A stretch of 64,000 nucleotides of DNA from Comamonadaceae bacterium (GTDB taxonomy: Bacteria; Pseudomonadota; Gammaproteobacteria; Burkholderiales; Burkholderiaceae_C): contig JAIYCB010000044.1 of NCBI GenBank assembly GCA_027488215.1, positions 62,001-126,000 on the forward strand. Direction: 5' to 3'. Under the pieces are notes generated by a model that saw only the letters and a list, made by a program, of their open reading frames with translations, was not told where the DNA came from and did not search any database. Below, piece by piece: positions 18,665 through 27,157 of the stretch. Each line of letters opens with the position of its first letter. Positions within the stretch are counted from its first letter, which is position 1. A program made the position numbers and the translations under genes.

Positions 18665-19876
18665 TCACCGGTCCAAGGGTGCCCCGCCACCATACAACCA
18701 AGGCACATCCATCAACCGTTCGCCCAAGAGCCGCATCGACAGGTTGCGCCCCAGTGCCACCAAGCCTTCGGCATGGAAGATGCGGCCGTTGCGGATGGCA
18801 CGCGCTTGCACGCGGGCGTTGCGCGCCCAACGCTGCTCGGCATAGGCCTGCAGCTGCCCAGACACAGATGCGCTGCCAGCGCTCAAGCAATGCGCAAGCG
18901 CCTGCGCGTCTTCGATCGCCATGCCCGCGCCTTGGGCCAGATAGGGGCGCATCGGGTGCGCCGCGTCGCCCAGCAAGGCCACGCGGCCTTGCGCCATCTG
19001 GCTGGCCTCGCTCAAGGGCGCACGGTCATGCAGCGCCCACTGCCGCCAAGCAGGCACCGATGCCAATCTTTCATGCAAATCACGCCCCACCGCGCCCATC
19101 GCCTGAATCAGCGCCTGAGTGTGCCCGACGGCATCCCAGGTTTCGGCCTGCGCTGGTTTCTCGCCCTGCACGATGGCCACCAGATTGAGCCACTGCCCGC
19201 TGCGCACAGGGTAATGCACCACATGCAGGCGCGGGCCCATCCAGACGGTGACTTCATCTGAGCGCAAATGCGCGGGCAAATCTTTCTGCGCCACCAGTGC
19301 CCGGTAAGCCAAATGCCCGGTGAAGCGGGCTGGTGCATCGCCCAGCAACTGCTGGCGCACAGCGCTCCACACACCGTCGGCACCGATCAGGGCATCGGCA
19401 TGCACGCTGGGTTCATCGGCAGAATTCACCTCCACACCACCAGCGGTCTCGCGCCAGCCTTGCACCGTCTGGCCCAAACGCACTTGCACGCCTGCGGCCA
19501 ATGCGGCATCGTGCAGCAGATTTTGCAAGTCGGCGCGGTGGATGGTGGCGTAAGGTGCACCATACAAGGCCTGCGCCCGCTCGCCCAGGGGCAAATTGCC
19601 CAGCACTTGCCCCGTCTGAGCATCCCGCGCTTGCAATCGCGTGGGGAAAGCCGCTACCTGTACCAGCGCGTCGCCCAAGCCCCAGACCTGCAAAATGCGC
19701 GTCACATTGGGACCGATCTGGATACCCGCGCCCACCTCGCTCAGCTGCTGTGAGCGCTCGAACAACTCCACCGGCACACCCTTTCGGGCACACGCCAAAG
19801 CAGCAGCCAGCCCACCGATGCCACCACCGGCGACCACAACTTGATGGAGCCTAGATGGGGCCATGTTGCTTGTCAT
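18665..19876 (-). CDS. FAD-dependent monooxygenase (salicylate/3-hydroxybenzoate hydroxylase-like)
   Basis: 403 residues from MTSNMAPSRLHQVVVAGGGI. The class A flavin monooxygenase motifs are intact: GGGIGGLAAALACARKG for the ADP-binding fold, ALIGADGVWSAVR (the DG motif), and RVALLGDAAHPMRPYLAQGA (the GD motif). Such enzymes use NAD(P)H and O2 to hydroxylate aromatic rings, for example salicylate or 3-hydroxybenzoate. The substrate cannot be read. It lies near kynBUA, whose product is anthranilate, but on the opposite strand, so a pathway link is speculative. Confidence 0.82.
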   Translation of the reverse strand: MTSNMAPSRLHQVVVAGGGIGGLAAALACARKGVPVELFERSQQLSEVGAGIQIGPNVTRILQVWGLGDALVQVAAFPTRLQARDAQTGQVLGNLPLGERAQALYGAPYATIHRADLQNLLHDAALAAGVQVRLGQTVQGWRETAGGVEVNSADEPSVHADALIGADGVWSAVRQQLLGDAPARFTGHLAYRALVAQKDLPAHLRSDEVTVWMGPRLHVVHYPVRSGQWLNLVAIVQGEKPAQAETWDAVGHTQALIQAMGAVGRDLHERLASVPAWRQWALHDRAPLSEASQMAQGRVALLGDAAHPMRPYLAQGAGMAIEDAQALAHCLSAGSASVSGQLQAYAEQRWARNARVQARAIRNGRIFHAEGLVALGRNLSMRLLGERLMDVPWLYGGGAPLDR

Positions 19877-20050
19877 GCGTCCATTGTGCCCCGGCTGGGG
19901 AGGAGGTCTCAGGCGACCATCACCCACCCATCAGCAAAAGCAAGCCCTGCACCACTGAAAATTTCCGGTCATGTGAGACCAGAGCAGCCGCGCCGATGAA
20001 CAGCGCCGGGCATGGGTCTGGGCTGGCTTTCAAGGTCGGAGTAAACCGCC

Positions 20051-21046
20051 TCAGCGTCCGTTCAATGGATAAGAGGGATCGTTGTAACCGGGTGTGGACG
20101 GATGACCCGGAGCCACCAAGCTGTTGACCAAGGCCTCGTCTTCTGCAGTGATTTCAACGTCCAGCGCCCCGGCGTAATCTTGCCACTGAGCCAGGGTGCG
20201 GGGGCCCGCGATGACCGCGCTGACATGGCGGTTGGCCAGCACCCAGGCGGTGGCAAAGTGGGCCAACGACACGCCCTTGCGCTCGCAATGCTGACGCAGG
20301 GTTTGCGCAATATGCAACGACTCGGCACGAAACTCGGTCTCCATGATGCGCTTGTCGCCACGGGCGGCTCGGCTGCCTTCTGTAGGCGTCTGTCCTGGCG
20401 CATATTTGCCCGTGAGAACCCCACGCGCGATGGGGCTGTAAGGCACCACGCCCAGGCCGTAATGACCACAGGCCTCCAGAATCTCCACCTCGGGCAAACG
20501 GTTCAGCAGGTTGTAATAAGGCTGACACACGACGGGGCCAGGCATGTTCATCTGACGGGCCATGTTGACCATCTCGGCAATACGCCAGCCTCTGAAATTG
20601 GACACGCCCCAATAGCGGATCTTGCCCTGGCGCAGCAAAGCCTCGATGCCCCGCAGGGGCTCCTCCAGGTTCATGCCGTTGTAGTCGCGGTGCAGGTAAT
20701 AAATGTCCAAATGGTCAGTGTCCAGGCGACGCAGACTGTCTTCACAGGCGCGCAGCATCCAAGTGCGCGAATAGCCTTGATGGTTGGGCTGGGTCGACAT
20801 CGGGTTACCGACCTTGCTGGCCAAGACCCAGTGCTGACGTTGCCCTTTGATCACCTGACCGACGATCTCTTCGGATTTTCCCAGCGTGTAAATGTCGGCG
20901 GTGTCAATGAAATTGCAGCCCTTTTCTTGCGCATCGGCCACGATGGAGCGCGCATCCTCGAGCGGCGTCTGGTCACCGAACATCATGGTGCCCAAACAAA
21001 GGCGGGAAACTTTCAGGGAGCTTTTGCCCAAGGTGGTGAATTTCAT
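20051..21046 (-). CDS. Aldo/keto reductase
   Basis: 331 residues from MKFTTLGKSSLKVSRLCLGT, with AAGGA upstream; the track start is 15 codons early. It is a TIM-barrel NADPH reductase with FIDTADIYTLGKSEEIVGQV (Asp and Tyr of the tetrad), the lysine in VLASKVGNPM, and the histidine in DIYYLHRDYNG. It resembles the YajO/Tas-like AKR group. The substrate is unknown. Flanked by intergenic stretches of under 200 bp with no other feature seen. Confidence 0.87.
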   Translation of the reverse strand: MKFTTLGKSSLKVSRLCLGTMMFGDQTPLEDARSIVADAQEKGCNFIDTADIYTLGKSEEIVGQVIKGQRQHWVLASKVGNPMSTQPNHQGYSRTWMLRACEDSLRRLDTDHLDIYYLHRDYNGMNLEEPLRGIEALLRQGKIRYWGVSNFRGWRIAEMVNMARQMNMPGPVVCQPYYNLLNRLPEVEILEACGHYGLGVVPYSPIARGVLTGKYAPGQTPTEGSRAARGDKRIMETEFRAESLHIAQTLRQHCERKGVSLAHFATAWVLANRHVSAVIAGPRTLAQWQDYAGALDVEITAEDEALVNSLVAPGHPSTPGYNDPSYPLNGR

Positions 21047-21238
21047 GGGTGTCCTTAAGGTGAGCGTTTCGGCATCGAAGGCTAAACCCATTGCACAACC
21101 TATGCTGTCACCTGCGCAAAGTCTGCCAAGTCGTGAGGCACCTCAACCAATCCAGGTTTGGATCGATTCCCGCCCCCCAAAAACCAGTCTTGACTGTGCA
21201 CAAGCCGAATAGCTTCGACAGCACACTGGCGGCTGCAT

Positions 21239-22693
21239 TCACAAAAAACCCAAATCCGTAGGGTAGTCCGGCCGTCCAGCCGATTTTCCAAAATGTTTCA
21301 GATTAGGCAGGATCCTTGCAAGCTCACCCTCCTCAACGCCAAACCACCGCCCAAGCGTCGCGGCAAACTGGTCAGTGGATGTACGAGGCAGAAGTCGACC
21401 TTGCCCAACATGCCATTGGTCTTGCGGGTCCTTGCTGTCGGTAGCGCTGACCGGTGGAGCCTCCCCATAAAACCGAGCACCTTTAACGGCACCGCCAACC
21501 ATGAAATGGTGCGAACCCCAGCCATGGTCCGATCCGTTGCCGTTGGATGTGAGGGTGCGCCCAAAATCAGATGCAGTGAAAGTGGTGACCCTGTCAGAGA
21601 TCCCCAGTTCCACGGTAGCTTTGTAAAAACTAGAAATGGCCTGGTCCACCTCTTGCAAAAGACCGGGTTGACGTGCGACCAAGTTGTCATGCAGGTCAAA
21701 GCCCCCCAATGAGACCATGAACACCTGGCGCTTGACCCCCAATCGCTGCCGTGCACCAATCAATCGAGCCACCATGCGCATTTGGCGTGAAAGATTGTTT
21801 TCGACAAAAGTCGTGCTCAAGTTGACGTAGGACAAAGCCTCAGAGACTTTGCCTTCGGCAGCCAGGGCCCGCCGCATCACGTTGTTGTATTCGTTTTGCA
21901 GCACATGGGTCCTGTTTTGCTGGATCATGTTCAGCAGTGTCGATCTCATGCCCGAGTTGACGCCAAAAAACCAGTCACCCTCCTGAAGGGCACGCACTTT
22001 GATGGCTCCACTGGTGCTGCACTGGTACTGGAGGGCATCTTGTCCAGACAGGAACACGCTGTTACCCGTGACTGAAATGCAAGTGAAAAGGGATTGGCTG
22101 TTGCTGGGCAAAGCAATATCACCAAGACGACCGCCCCAACCGATGGTGGAGCCTTCTGGCGAAGAGGATTGCCATACCGATTGCTGATCGTTGTGCGAAA
22201 AGAGCTTAGGCGGCATGGGATAGGATTGGGTCTCAAACTGTTGGCGCGTTAAAGGCACAACCAGCGGGCCCACATTGAGCTGGACACCAGCCTGCCCACT
22301 GTTGAACAGCCCAGCAAGGCCAGTCATGGAGGGGTGAAGGGCATATTGGCGGCCTTCAGGCAAAGCTGGGGTAGGTTTGAGCACCGTATTGGCCAGCGCT
22401 GCACGAGAGAGCACGATGCCGCCAGCCGCGGAACCTGCACCGGCCGCCCGTATATCGGCATAGCGGCGATGACTGGCTTCGTCGTAGGTAACCACCGTAT
22501 TGGCATAGTCGTTTCCGCCATACAGAAAAACGCAAACCAAGGCCTTGTAATCGTCACCATTGAAAGCGGCAGCTTCGCTCATCGCGGCAAGCTGCACCGC
22601 CCAAGGCGCGGCCGCACCGGCGGCAGCCATCAGGCTGCTTTTTTGCAAAAACGCTCGACGAGACTGATCGCTGACTGTTTCTGGGGAATTCAT
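21239..22693 (-). CDS. DUF1501 family exported protein (Tat signal)
   Basis: 484 residues from MNSPETVSDQSRRAFLQKSS, with GTGGAG upstream. The N-terminus SRRAFLQK plus an alanine-rich stretch is a Tat signal. The body (VCVFLYGGNDYANTVV, LFSHNDQQSVWQSS, TASDFGRTLTSNGNGSDHGW with HHFMVGG) is DUF1501, a sulfatase/phosphatase-like fold with unknown substrate. It directly follows the DUF1800 gene, and such pairs recur in many bacteria, suggesting a joint envelope or extracellular role. Confidence 0.87.
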   Translation of the reverse strand: MNSPETVSDQSRRAFLQKSSLMAAAGAAAPWAVQLAAMSEAAAFNGDDYKALVCVFLYGGNDYANTVVTYDEASHRRYADIRAAGAGSAAGGIVLSRAALANTVLKPTPALPEGRQYALHPSMTGLAGLFNSGQAGVQLNVGPLVVPLTRQQFETQSYPMPPKLFSHNDQQSVWQSSSPEGSTIGWGGRLGDIALPSNSQSLFTCISVTGNSVFLSGQDALQYQCSTSGAIKVRALQEGDWFFGVNSGMRSTLLNMIQQNRTHVLQNEYNNVMRRALAAEGKVSEALSYVNLSTTFVENNLSRQMRMVARLIGARQRLGVKRQVFMVSLGGFDLHDNLVARQPGLLQEVDQAISSFYKATVELGISDRVTTFTASDFGRTLTSNGNGSDHGWGSHHFMVGGAVKGARFYGEAPPVSATDSKDPQDQWHVGQGRLLPRTSTDQFAATLGRWFGVEEGELARILPNLKHFGKSAGRPDYPTDLGFL

Positions 22694-22705
22694 CGTGATC
22701 TCCAC

Positions 22706-24577
22706 TCAGCGCTGGATGAGGTAATCCGGACTGCTCATGACCAACAACAAGGCCCGCGCGACTTGCTGGCGACGGACATCGTCTGATGCGTACTGAAGGT
22801 TGACCTGATCCAAGGCCTGGCTGATCGCTTGGCGTGTGGCATCGGACATTTGACCCGCACACAACAACAAGTTCAGGTGTTGCACCAAAGCATTGCCATT
22901 ATCCGCAAACCCGATTTCGCTGCTGTAGTCAGGCACGATGTCGGGGCCGTCTGTCGCGGTAGGGTTCATCGGGTTGTGGGGCAGCTCTGGTGCCCTGATC
23001 CACATGCCACGGTGCAGGAAAGTCTGCAGATAGTTGATGTAGGAGGACACCGTGCTTTCATTGACAAGCTGAAATTCGGGTGCCGTCGCACCCCGGCTGG
23101 CCAGCACCGTTCCGGGAGGAACGTAGCCCGGTCGAAAGAAGTTGAAGACCGAAGGTGCCATGAGGGGGCTTTGCGCCAGCGATTCCTCGGCGGACCAGGT
23201 GGGTGCGCCAACTTTCCAGGTACCTCTGAGGGATTTGGCTTGAAAAGTGTGAGCCCATTGAGCAATGCGAACCACCGGTTCACGCAGCTTCCCAAAGTCA
23301 TTTGAAACGAGACTTTCAGGTCCAACTGCATCCTTGTCGAGCAATATGGCAGTGAAAACTGCTGCCAAATCTCCTCGAACCCCTTGACCATTGTTATTGA
23401 ACACACTGGCAACCCGTGCCACGTATCCAGGGGCGGGATGACTGGTGACCAGCCGTTGAATCATCTGTCGCGAAAAGAAGGGGCCGACATTGGGATGCTT
23501 AAACAGTGTATCAAGCGCTATCCGTAGGCTATTGGGGCCATCCGTGCCTGCCGGAATTCGGACACCCAAAAAACTCTTTTCGGCGTCCGAGTGACTCCTG
23601 GAATTGAATTTCATCGCCTTGCGCGTAAAGGCCAGATTGCGCACCCGAAAGTGAGGTGGTACGGGGCTATTGAAAAAACCATCCCCTTCATCCTCACCAT
23701 AGCCTGTAAAGACTTTGGCCAAGTTGCTGACGTCCTTCAGTGCGTAGGTCTCGATCGGCTGCCCATTGGCTCCTATTTTGGGCGTGCCGTCCAGAGACAG
23801 TTCGACCAAGCCGATGGTGAAAAGCTGCATGACCTCGCGAGCAAAATTTTCATCGGGCACTCGACCTGATTGAGGGTCCTCTTTCTGATTGCCCAGGGTG
23901 TTTAAGAAAGACCCCATGGCATGGCTGAGTGTGATGTGCTCGAGCAATGTTCGGAAGTTACCGAAGGCATGTTCACACAAAAGGTCCCAATAACGGGCCA
24001 TGTGGAAGGCGGGCCAGTTCAACTGCAGACCGTTGCCGGACACCACGAAAAACTCAGACAAAGCCAGCGCAATGCGTCGTCTGACCTGGTCCGGCGACGC
24101 CATGATTTGGTACCAAACCATGTAATTGGTCAGGTTGTCTTTGAAGAAATATTCGTGCTCATTGATGGCGTCATAGCCTTTGGCCTGGAGCCATTCCCAG
24201 CCACCTTGGCTGCTGGGCTTGGACATGGCTTGGGCCAACCAAGGGCCATAGCCCAGCGTTTGAACCGCCTTGATTTCATCGTAGCGGGCGCTGAACTGAG
24301 CATGCTGAAGAAATCGGGACGCTTGAACCTGAGAGATCCCACTGGCAGGAAGTACTTCCGGGATAGGCGCTGAGCCACCGCCGCCACAAGCGCTCAGGAA
24401 TGCCACCAATCCAGAGGGCAGTGCATACCGAAGAACCTGAGATTGATCCGCGGCTTCTGAAGGAGTCAAGCCTGGGACATCCTCAAGCGGCTCGTCCTTA
24501 TTCTCAGAGCCTTGGAAGGCCAAGGTGTCCGATTGCCCGAGCCCTGAATGGGGCTCGCTTGTCTTGGAATTGCGCAT
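22706..24577 (-). CDS. DUF1800 family protein
   Basis: 623 residues from the ATG at MRNSKTSEPHSGLGQ, with GCAGG 6 nt upstream; the track uses an upstream TTG. The DUF1800 core includes ARFLQHAQFS-like RFLQHAQFSARYDEI, PDQVRRRIALALSEFFVVSG, PDENFAREVMQLFTIGLVEL, FSRQMIQRLVTSHPAPGYV and the C-terminal LLVMSSPDYLIQR. Before it, the ALPSGLVAFLSACGGGGS segment looks like a lipobox after an unusually long N-terminal extension of about 55-60 residues. Function unknown. Partner of the DUF1501 gene. Confidence 0.85.
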   Translation of the reverse strand: MRNSKTSEPHSGLGQSDTLAFQGSENKDEPLEDVPGLTPSEAADQSQVLRYALPSGLVAFLSACGGGGSAPIPEVLPASGISQVQASRFLQHAQFSARYDEIKAVQTLGYGPWLAQAMSKPSSQGGWEWLQAKGYDAINEHEYFFKDNLTNYMVWYQIMASPDQVRRRIALALSEFFVVSGNGLQLNWPAFHMARYWDLLCEHAFGNFRTLLEHITLSHAMGSFLNTLGNQKEDPQSGRVPDENFAREVMQLFTIGLVELSLDGTPKIGANGQPIETYALKDVSNLAKVFTGYGEDEGDGFFNSPVPPHFRVRNLAFTRKAMKFNSRSHSDAEKSFLGVRIPAGTDGPNSLRIALDTLFKHPNVGPFFSRQMIQRLVTSHPAPGYVARVASVFNNNGQGVRGDLAAVFTAILLDKDAVGPESLVSNDFGKLREPVVRIAQWAHTFQAKSLRGTWKVGAPTWSAEESLAQSPLMAPSVFNFFRPGYVPPGTVLASRGATAPEFQLVNESTVSSYINYLQTFLHRGMWIRAPELPHNPMNPTATDGPDIVPDYSSEIGFADNGNALVQHLNLLLCAGQMSDATRQAISQALDQVNLQYASDDVRRQQVARALLLVMSSPDYLIQR

Positions 24578-24616
24578 CGAATGCCTGCGAGAGATGGTCA
24601 AGTGTGGTTGCAGTGA

Positions 24617-25579
24617 TCAGGCTACAGGCACAAATTGGTAACCGTTGCCAGAGGACTCGATTTTGCCAAACGCTGGAAATGGAAAGTGGAAGCCGCCAGC
24701 GGTCATTTTTTCATTGACCAGCATTTCAAAAATTCGGCGACGGCTTAGTCGGGCCATCTCGGGGTTCATATCGAACACCACGGCCCAGTCGGGGTTGCGA
24801 GCAAACAAGGACGGCACGTTGGTGATGTCGGCCACATAGGCAAACGATTGGCCTTCAGAGCGCGCCGCGAACAAAGTATGACCGGGGGTGTGGCCAAAAG
24901 CAGCCACAGACTGAATGCCAGGGGCCAGGGTGCTGCCGGGCTCGAACTTGACCAATTGGTCCGAAGTCAACCCAGTCAAGGCTCGCCTGACGGCCCCAAA
25001 GGCGCCTTGCATCTGTGCTGGTGCTGCCGCGATGCGGGCTTCGTCTGTCCAGAAAGCGTGCTCAGGTGCAGGCACATGCACACGGGCGTTGGGGTAAACC
25101 AAGTTGCCGTTTTTGAACCGCAAACCGTTGATGTGGTCGCCATGAAAGTGACTGAGCACCACGTTGTTGATGTCTTCAGGCTTGAAACCCGCAGCAGCCA
25201 GATTGCCCAGCAACTTGCCCGTGGTGGGCGGGCCGTTGTCGGCAAAACCGGTGTCAAACAAATAGCGTTGGTTGCCGTTGATCAACAAAAACGGTGTGTA
25301 AGGCACATCGATGTAATCGGTGGGCAGGTTTTGCGAGGCCAGCAAAGCCTTGACTTGGTCGAGCGGTACGGCAGGCACAAACTCTTGCCCGAGCGGGCGG
25401 CGCACAGCGCCATCGTTCAGGGCAATGACCTCCATGGCCCCCAATTTCATCCGCCGAAAGCCCACCGAGGGCAAGTCGGGTGGGCCGAACTGCGGCGTGT
25501 TTTGTGACCAGACGGAAGAAAAGGTCAAGGCGGTGGCACTGGCCAAGCCTGTACCCAGAAAATGGCGGCGGTTGAGCAT
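24617..25579 (-). CDS. Exported metallo-beta-lactamase-fold hydrolase
   Basis: 320 residues. NRRHFLGTGLASATALTFSS is a Tat signal. The MBL metal motif is VVLSHFHGDHINGL, followed by FGHTPGHTLF and YVADITNVPSLF. The family resembles quorum-quenching-type and methyl-parathion-hydrolase-like exported MBL enzymes, but the substrate is not determinable. It ends about 40 nt before the DUF1800 gene starts on the same strand, so co-transcription is possible. Confidence 0.85.
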   Translation of the reverse strand: MLNRRHFLGTGLASATALTFSSVWSQNTPQFGPPDLPSVGFRRMKLGAMEVIALNDGAVRRPLGQEFVPAVPLDQVKALLASQNLPTDYIDVPYTPFLLINGNQRYLFDTGFADNGPPTTGKLLGNLAAAGFKPEDINNVVLSHFHGDHINGLRFKNGNLVYPNARVHVPAPEHAFWTDEARIAAAPAQMQGAFGAVRRALTGLTSDQLVKFEPGSTLAPGIQSVAAFGHTPGHTLFAARSEGQSFAYVADITNVPSLFARNPDWAVVFDMNPEMARLSRRRIFEMLVNEKMTAGGFHFPFPAFGKIESSGNGYQFVPVA

Positions 25580-25771
25580 GAGTTCTCCAAAAAAAGTTCT
25601 TCTACCTTACGCTGAACCCGGGCCATCTCCAAAGTCGAGCAGATTGACCATGGTCCGTGCTCGGACATGCATCGGTGGTTCGAAGATGCGCCCCTGACTT
25701 TGCCCTGCCCTTTCAAATCCCCGTGAAGACGACTAAAACCACGGCCTGAGAGGCACGCACCCGCTCAAGAA

Positions 25772-26794
25772 TCAGGGGTAACTCGCTTTGATGGCCTTCA
25801 TCAAGTCAGCAACAAAACGGTTGGCCGCGCTGGAACTCGCGCCAATCCAGCCAAAGCGTTGGGAGGCGGTGGGGCCGGAACCATAGGTGCGCATGCCTCG
25901 ATCGATAGGCCCCGCCAACAAACCGTGCGCGGCTTCATCGTAGAACCAAAATTCCAGAGGCTGGCCCTCGGCCCTGAGTTGCTCGCCCCATTGAAAAGGC
26001 GATAAGCCCTGCGCCGCTGGATTCATGCGAAGACTGCAGCGTTGGGCCGTGCCTGGCGCGGCGCCTTCGGCAGGCTGGTTCACCACACAGGGGTCGGTGC
26101 GCAGGTGCATCCAGTCGTCGGCCGTTCTGCCGCCGTAGTTGTCGATTTTGCCGAACACCATTTTGAGGGGCACCCGAATCTGATCAGGCATGCCAATGCC
26201 TGCCGACGGCGCCCCTTCAGAAAACACCATCCGGACATGCGCGGGATCGACCACAGCGGCCATGTTCAGCGCGACACTGCCGCCGTTGGACAGCCCATGG
26301 ATGTACAGGCGTGTGGTGTCAATGCGGGCGTTTTGACGAATCCAGTGGTAAGCCCCAAGGGTGGCTTTGAAGATCATGCGCTGACGTGATTCATTGGTGG
26401 CGCCAGTCAAAAACAGCGAGGTACCGCGGTACTGAAAACCGTTCATCTCATAGGCATCAAACAACAAAGTGGCTACCCCTCGCGCGTTCATCCGCCGGAC
26501 CATTTCCTGCTCGGCCGAGCCGGGTCCATTGCCCCCGTGGGCAATGATCATCAAAGGCGGCTTGTCGGCCAACTTGTCCGCAAACAATCCCGGCATCGAC
26601 AATTGGACGGATCGATGGCACGGATCAAACTCGGCCAAAGGGCCTTGGACCCGGTGAAATCCAGGTCTGATTTCTACCAATTGAGCCACGCCCGGGGGCG
26701 CTGGCCGACAGTCTGATTGGGCATGCACGGAGCTCATCAAGACCAGGGCTGTGATGAAAGTGCAGCCCCTGTGGCCGTGAACGGATAAAGCCAT
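25772..26794 (-). CDS. Secreted alpha/beta hydrolase (dienelactone hydrolase/PHB depolymerase-like)
   Basis: 340 residues. A signal peptide is visible (FITALVLMSSVHAQ). The oxyanion region is IIAHGGNGPGS, the nucleophile elbow LYIHGLSNGGSVALN (G-L-S-N-G), and a late histidine lies in DEAAHGLLAG; the acid is probably the aspartate of FGKIDNYGGR. This gives a Ser-Asp-His esterase. The substrate is unknown; the family includes dienelactone hydrolases and polyester depolymerases. Separated by about 190 nt from the MBL gene. Confidence 0.78.
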   Translation of the reverse strand: MALSVHGHRGCTFITALVLMSSVHAQSDCRPAPPGVAQLVEIRPGFHRVQGPLAEFDPCHRSVQLSMPGLFADKLADKPPLMIIAHGGNGPGSAEQEMVRRMNARGVATLLFDAYEMNGFQYRGTSLFLTGATNESRQRMIFKATLGAYHWIRQNARIDTTRLYIHGLSNGGSVALNMAAVVDPAHVRMVFSEGAPSAGIGMPDQIRVPLKMVFGKIDNYGGRTADDWMHLRTDPCVVNQPAEGAAPGTAQRCSLRMNPAAQGLSPFQWGEQLRAEGQPLEFWFYDEAAHGLLAGPIDRGMRTYGSGPTASQRFGWIGASSSAANRFVADLMKAIKASYP

Positions 26795-26939
26795 TAAACG
26801 TCTCCAAGAAGTGCTTGTGAACCACCCCCTCTACAGGGTGGAAATCGGTCAGAGAATACAACGCCCTTCAAATACACAAACAGATTTCTGTGATGTCAGG
26901 AACCTTGCTTGGCTTCAGCAACAGATTGAAAAATTAACC

Positions 26940-26948
26940 TGATAATAG
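26940..26948 (+). promoter_or_regulatory. Candidate extended -10 for an intergenic RNA
   Basis: TGATAATAG is an extended -10 (TGnTAATAG) in the 363-bp gap between the hydrolase and the IPTL-CTERM gene. No good -35 is seen. Weak evidence alone; it counts because a + strand terminator lies 163 nt downstream and no plus-strand gene lies between. Confidence 0.3.
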
Positions 26949-26954
26949 AAGGAA

Positions 26955-27141
26955 ACAGAGATCACGTCCACTGTTATGACAGCATTGAGCAGTGGTGGAT
27001 CGGTCACCAATTCAAACCTGTCAGATCAAGCTTGCGGCTGCCTTGAGCGGGCCTTGATCATGACCCTGATCTGTCCAGGTCGCCTTGGCCATCACTCCAA
27101 TGCGCTTCCGGCCCCGCCCGAACCATCTTACGGGGCTTTTT
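26955..27141 (+). ncRNA. Candidate small RNA between an extended -10 and an orphan terminator
   Basis: The 363-bp gap 26795-27157 holds no credible gene. On the + strand an extended -10 at 26940 and a strong hairpin/T-run at 27111 bracket about 185 nt. The small plus ORFs crossing it run through the terminator and look non-coding. It would be transcribed convergently to the giant surface-protein gene. The 5' end is approximate, and no expression evidence is available. Confidence 0.3.
27111..27141 (+). terminator. Orphan + strand terminator before the IPTL-CTERM gene
   Basis: GCCCCG, a 14-nt loop, CGGGGC, then TTTTT. On the minus strand no T-run follows, so it is directional. No + strand gene precedes it. 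It may end a small RNA or stop antisense transcription into the giant gene. Confidence 0.6.
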
Positions 27142-27157
27142 GATGGGGGTCGGTACA

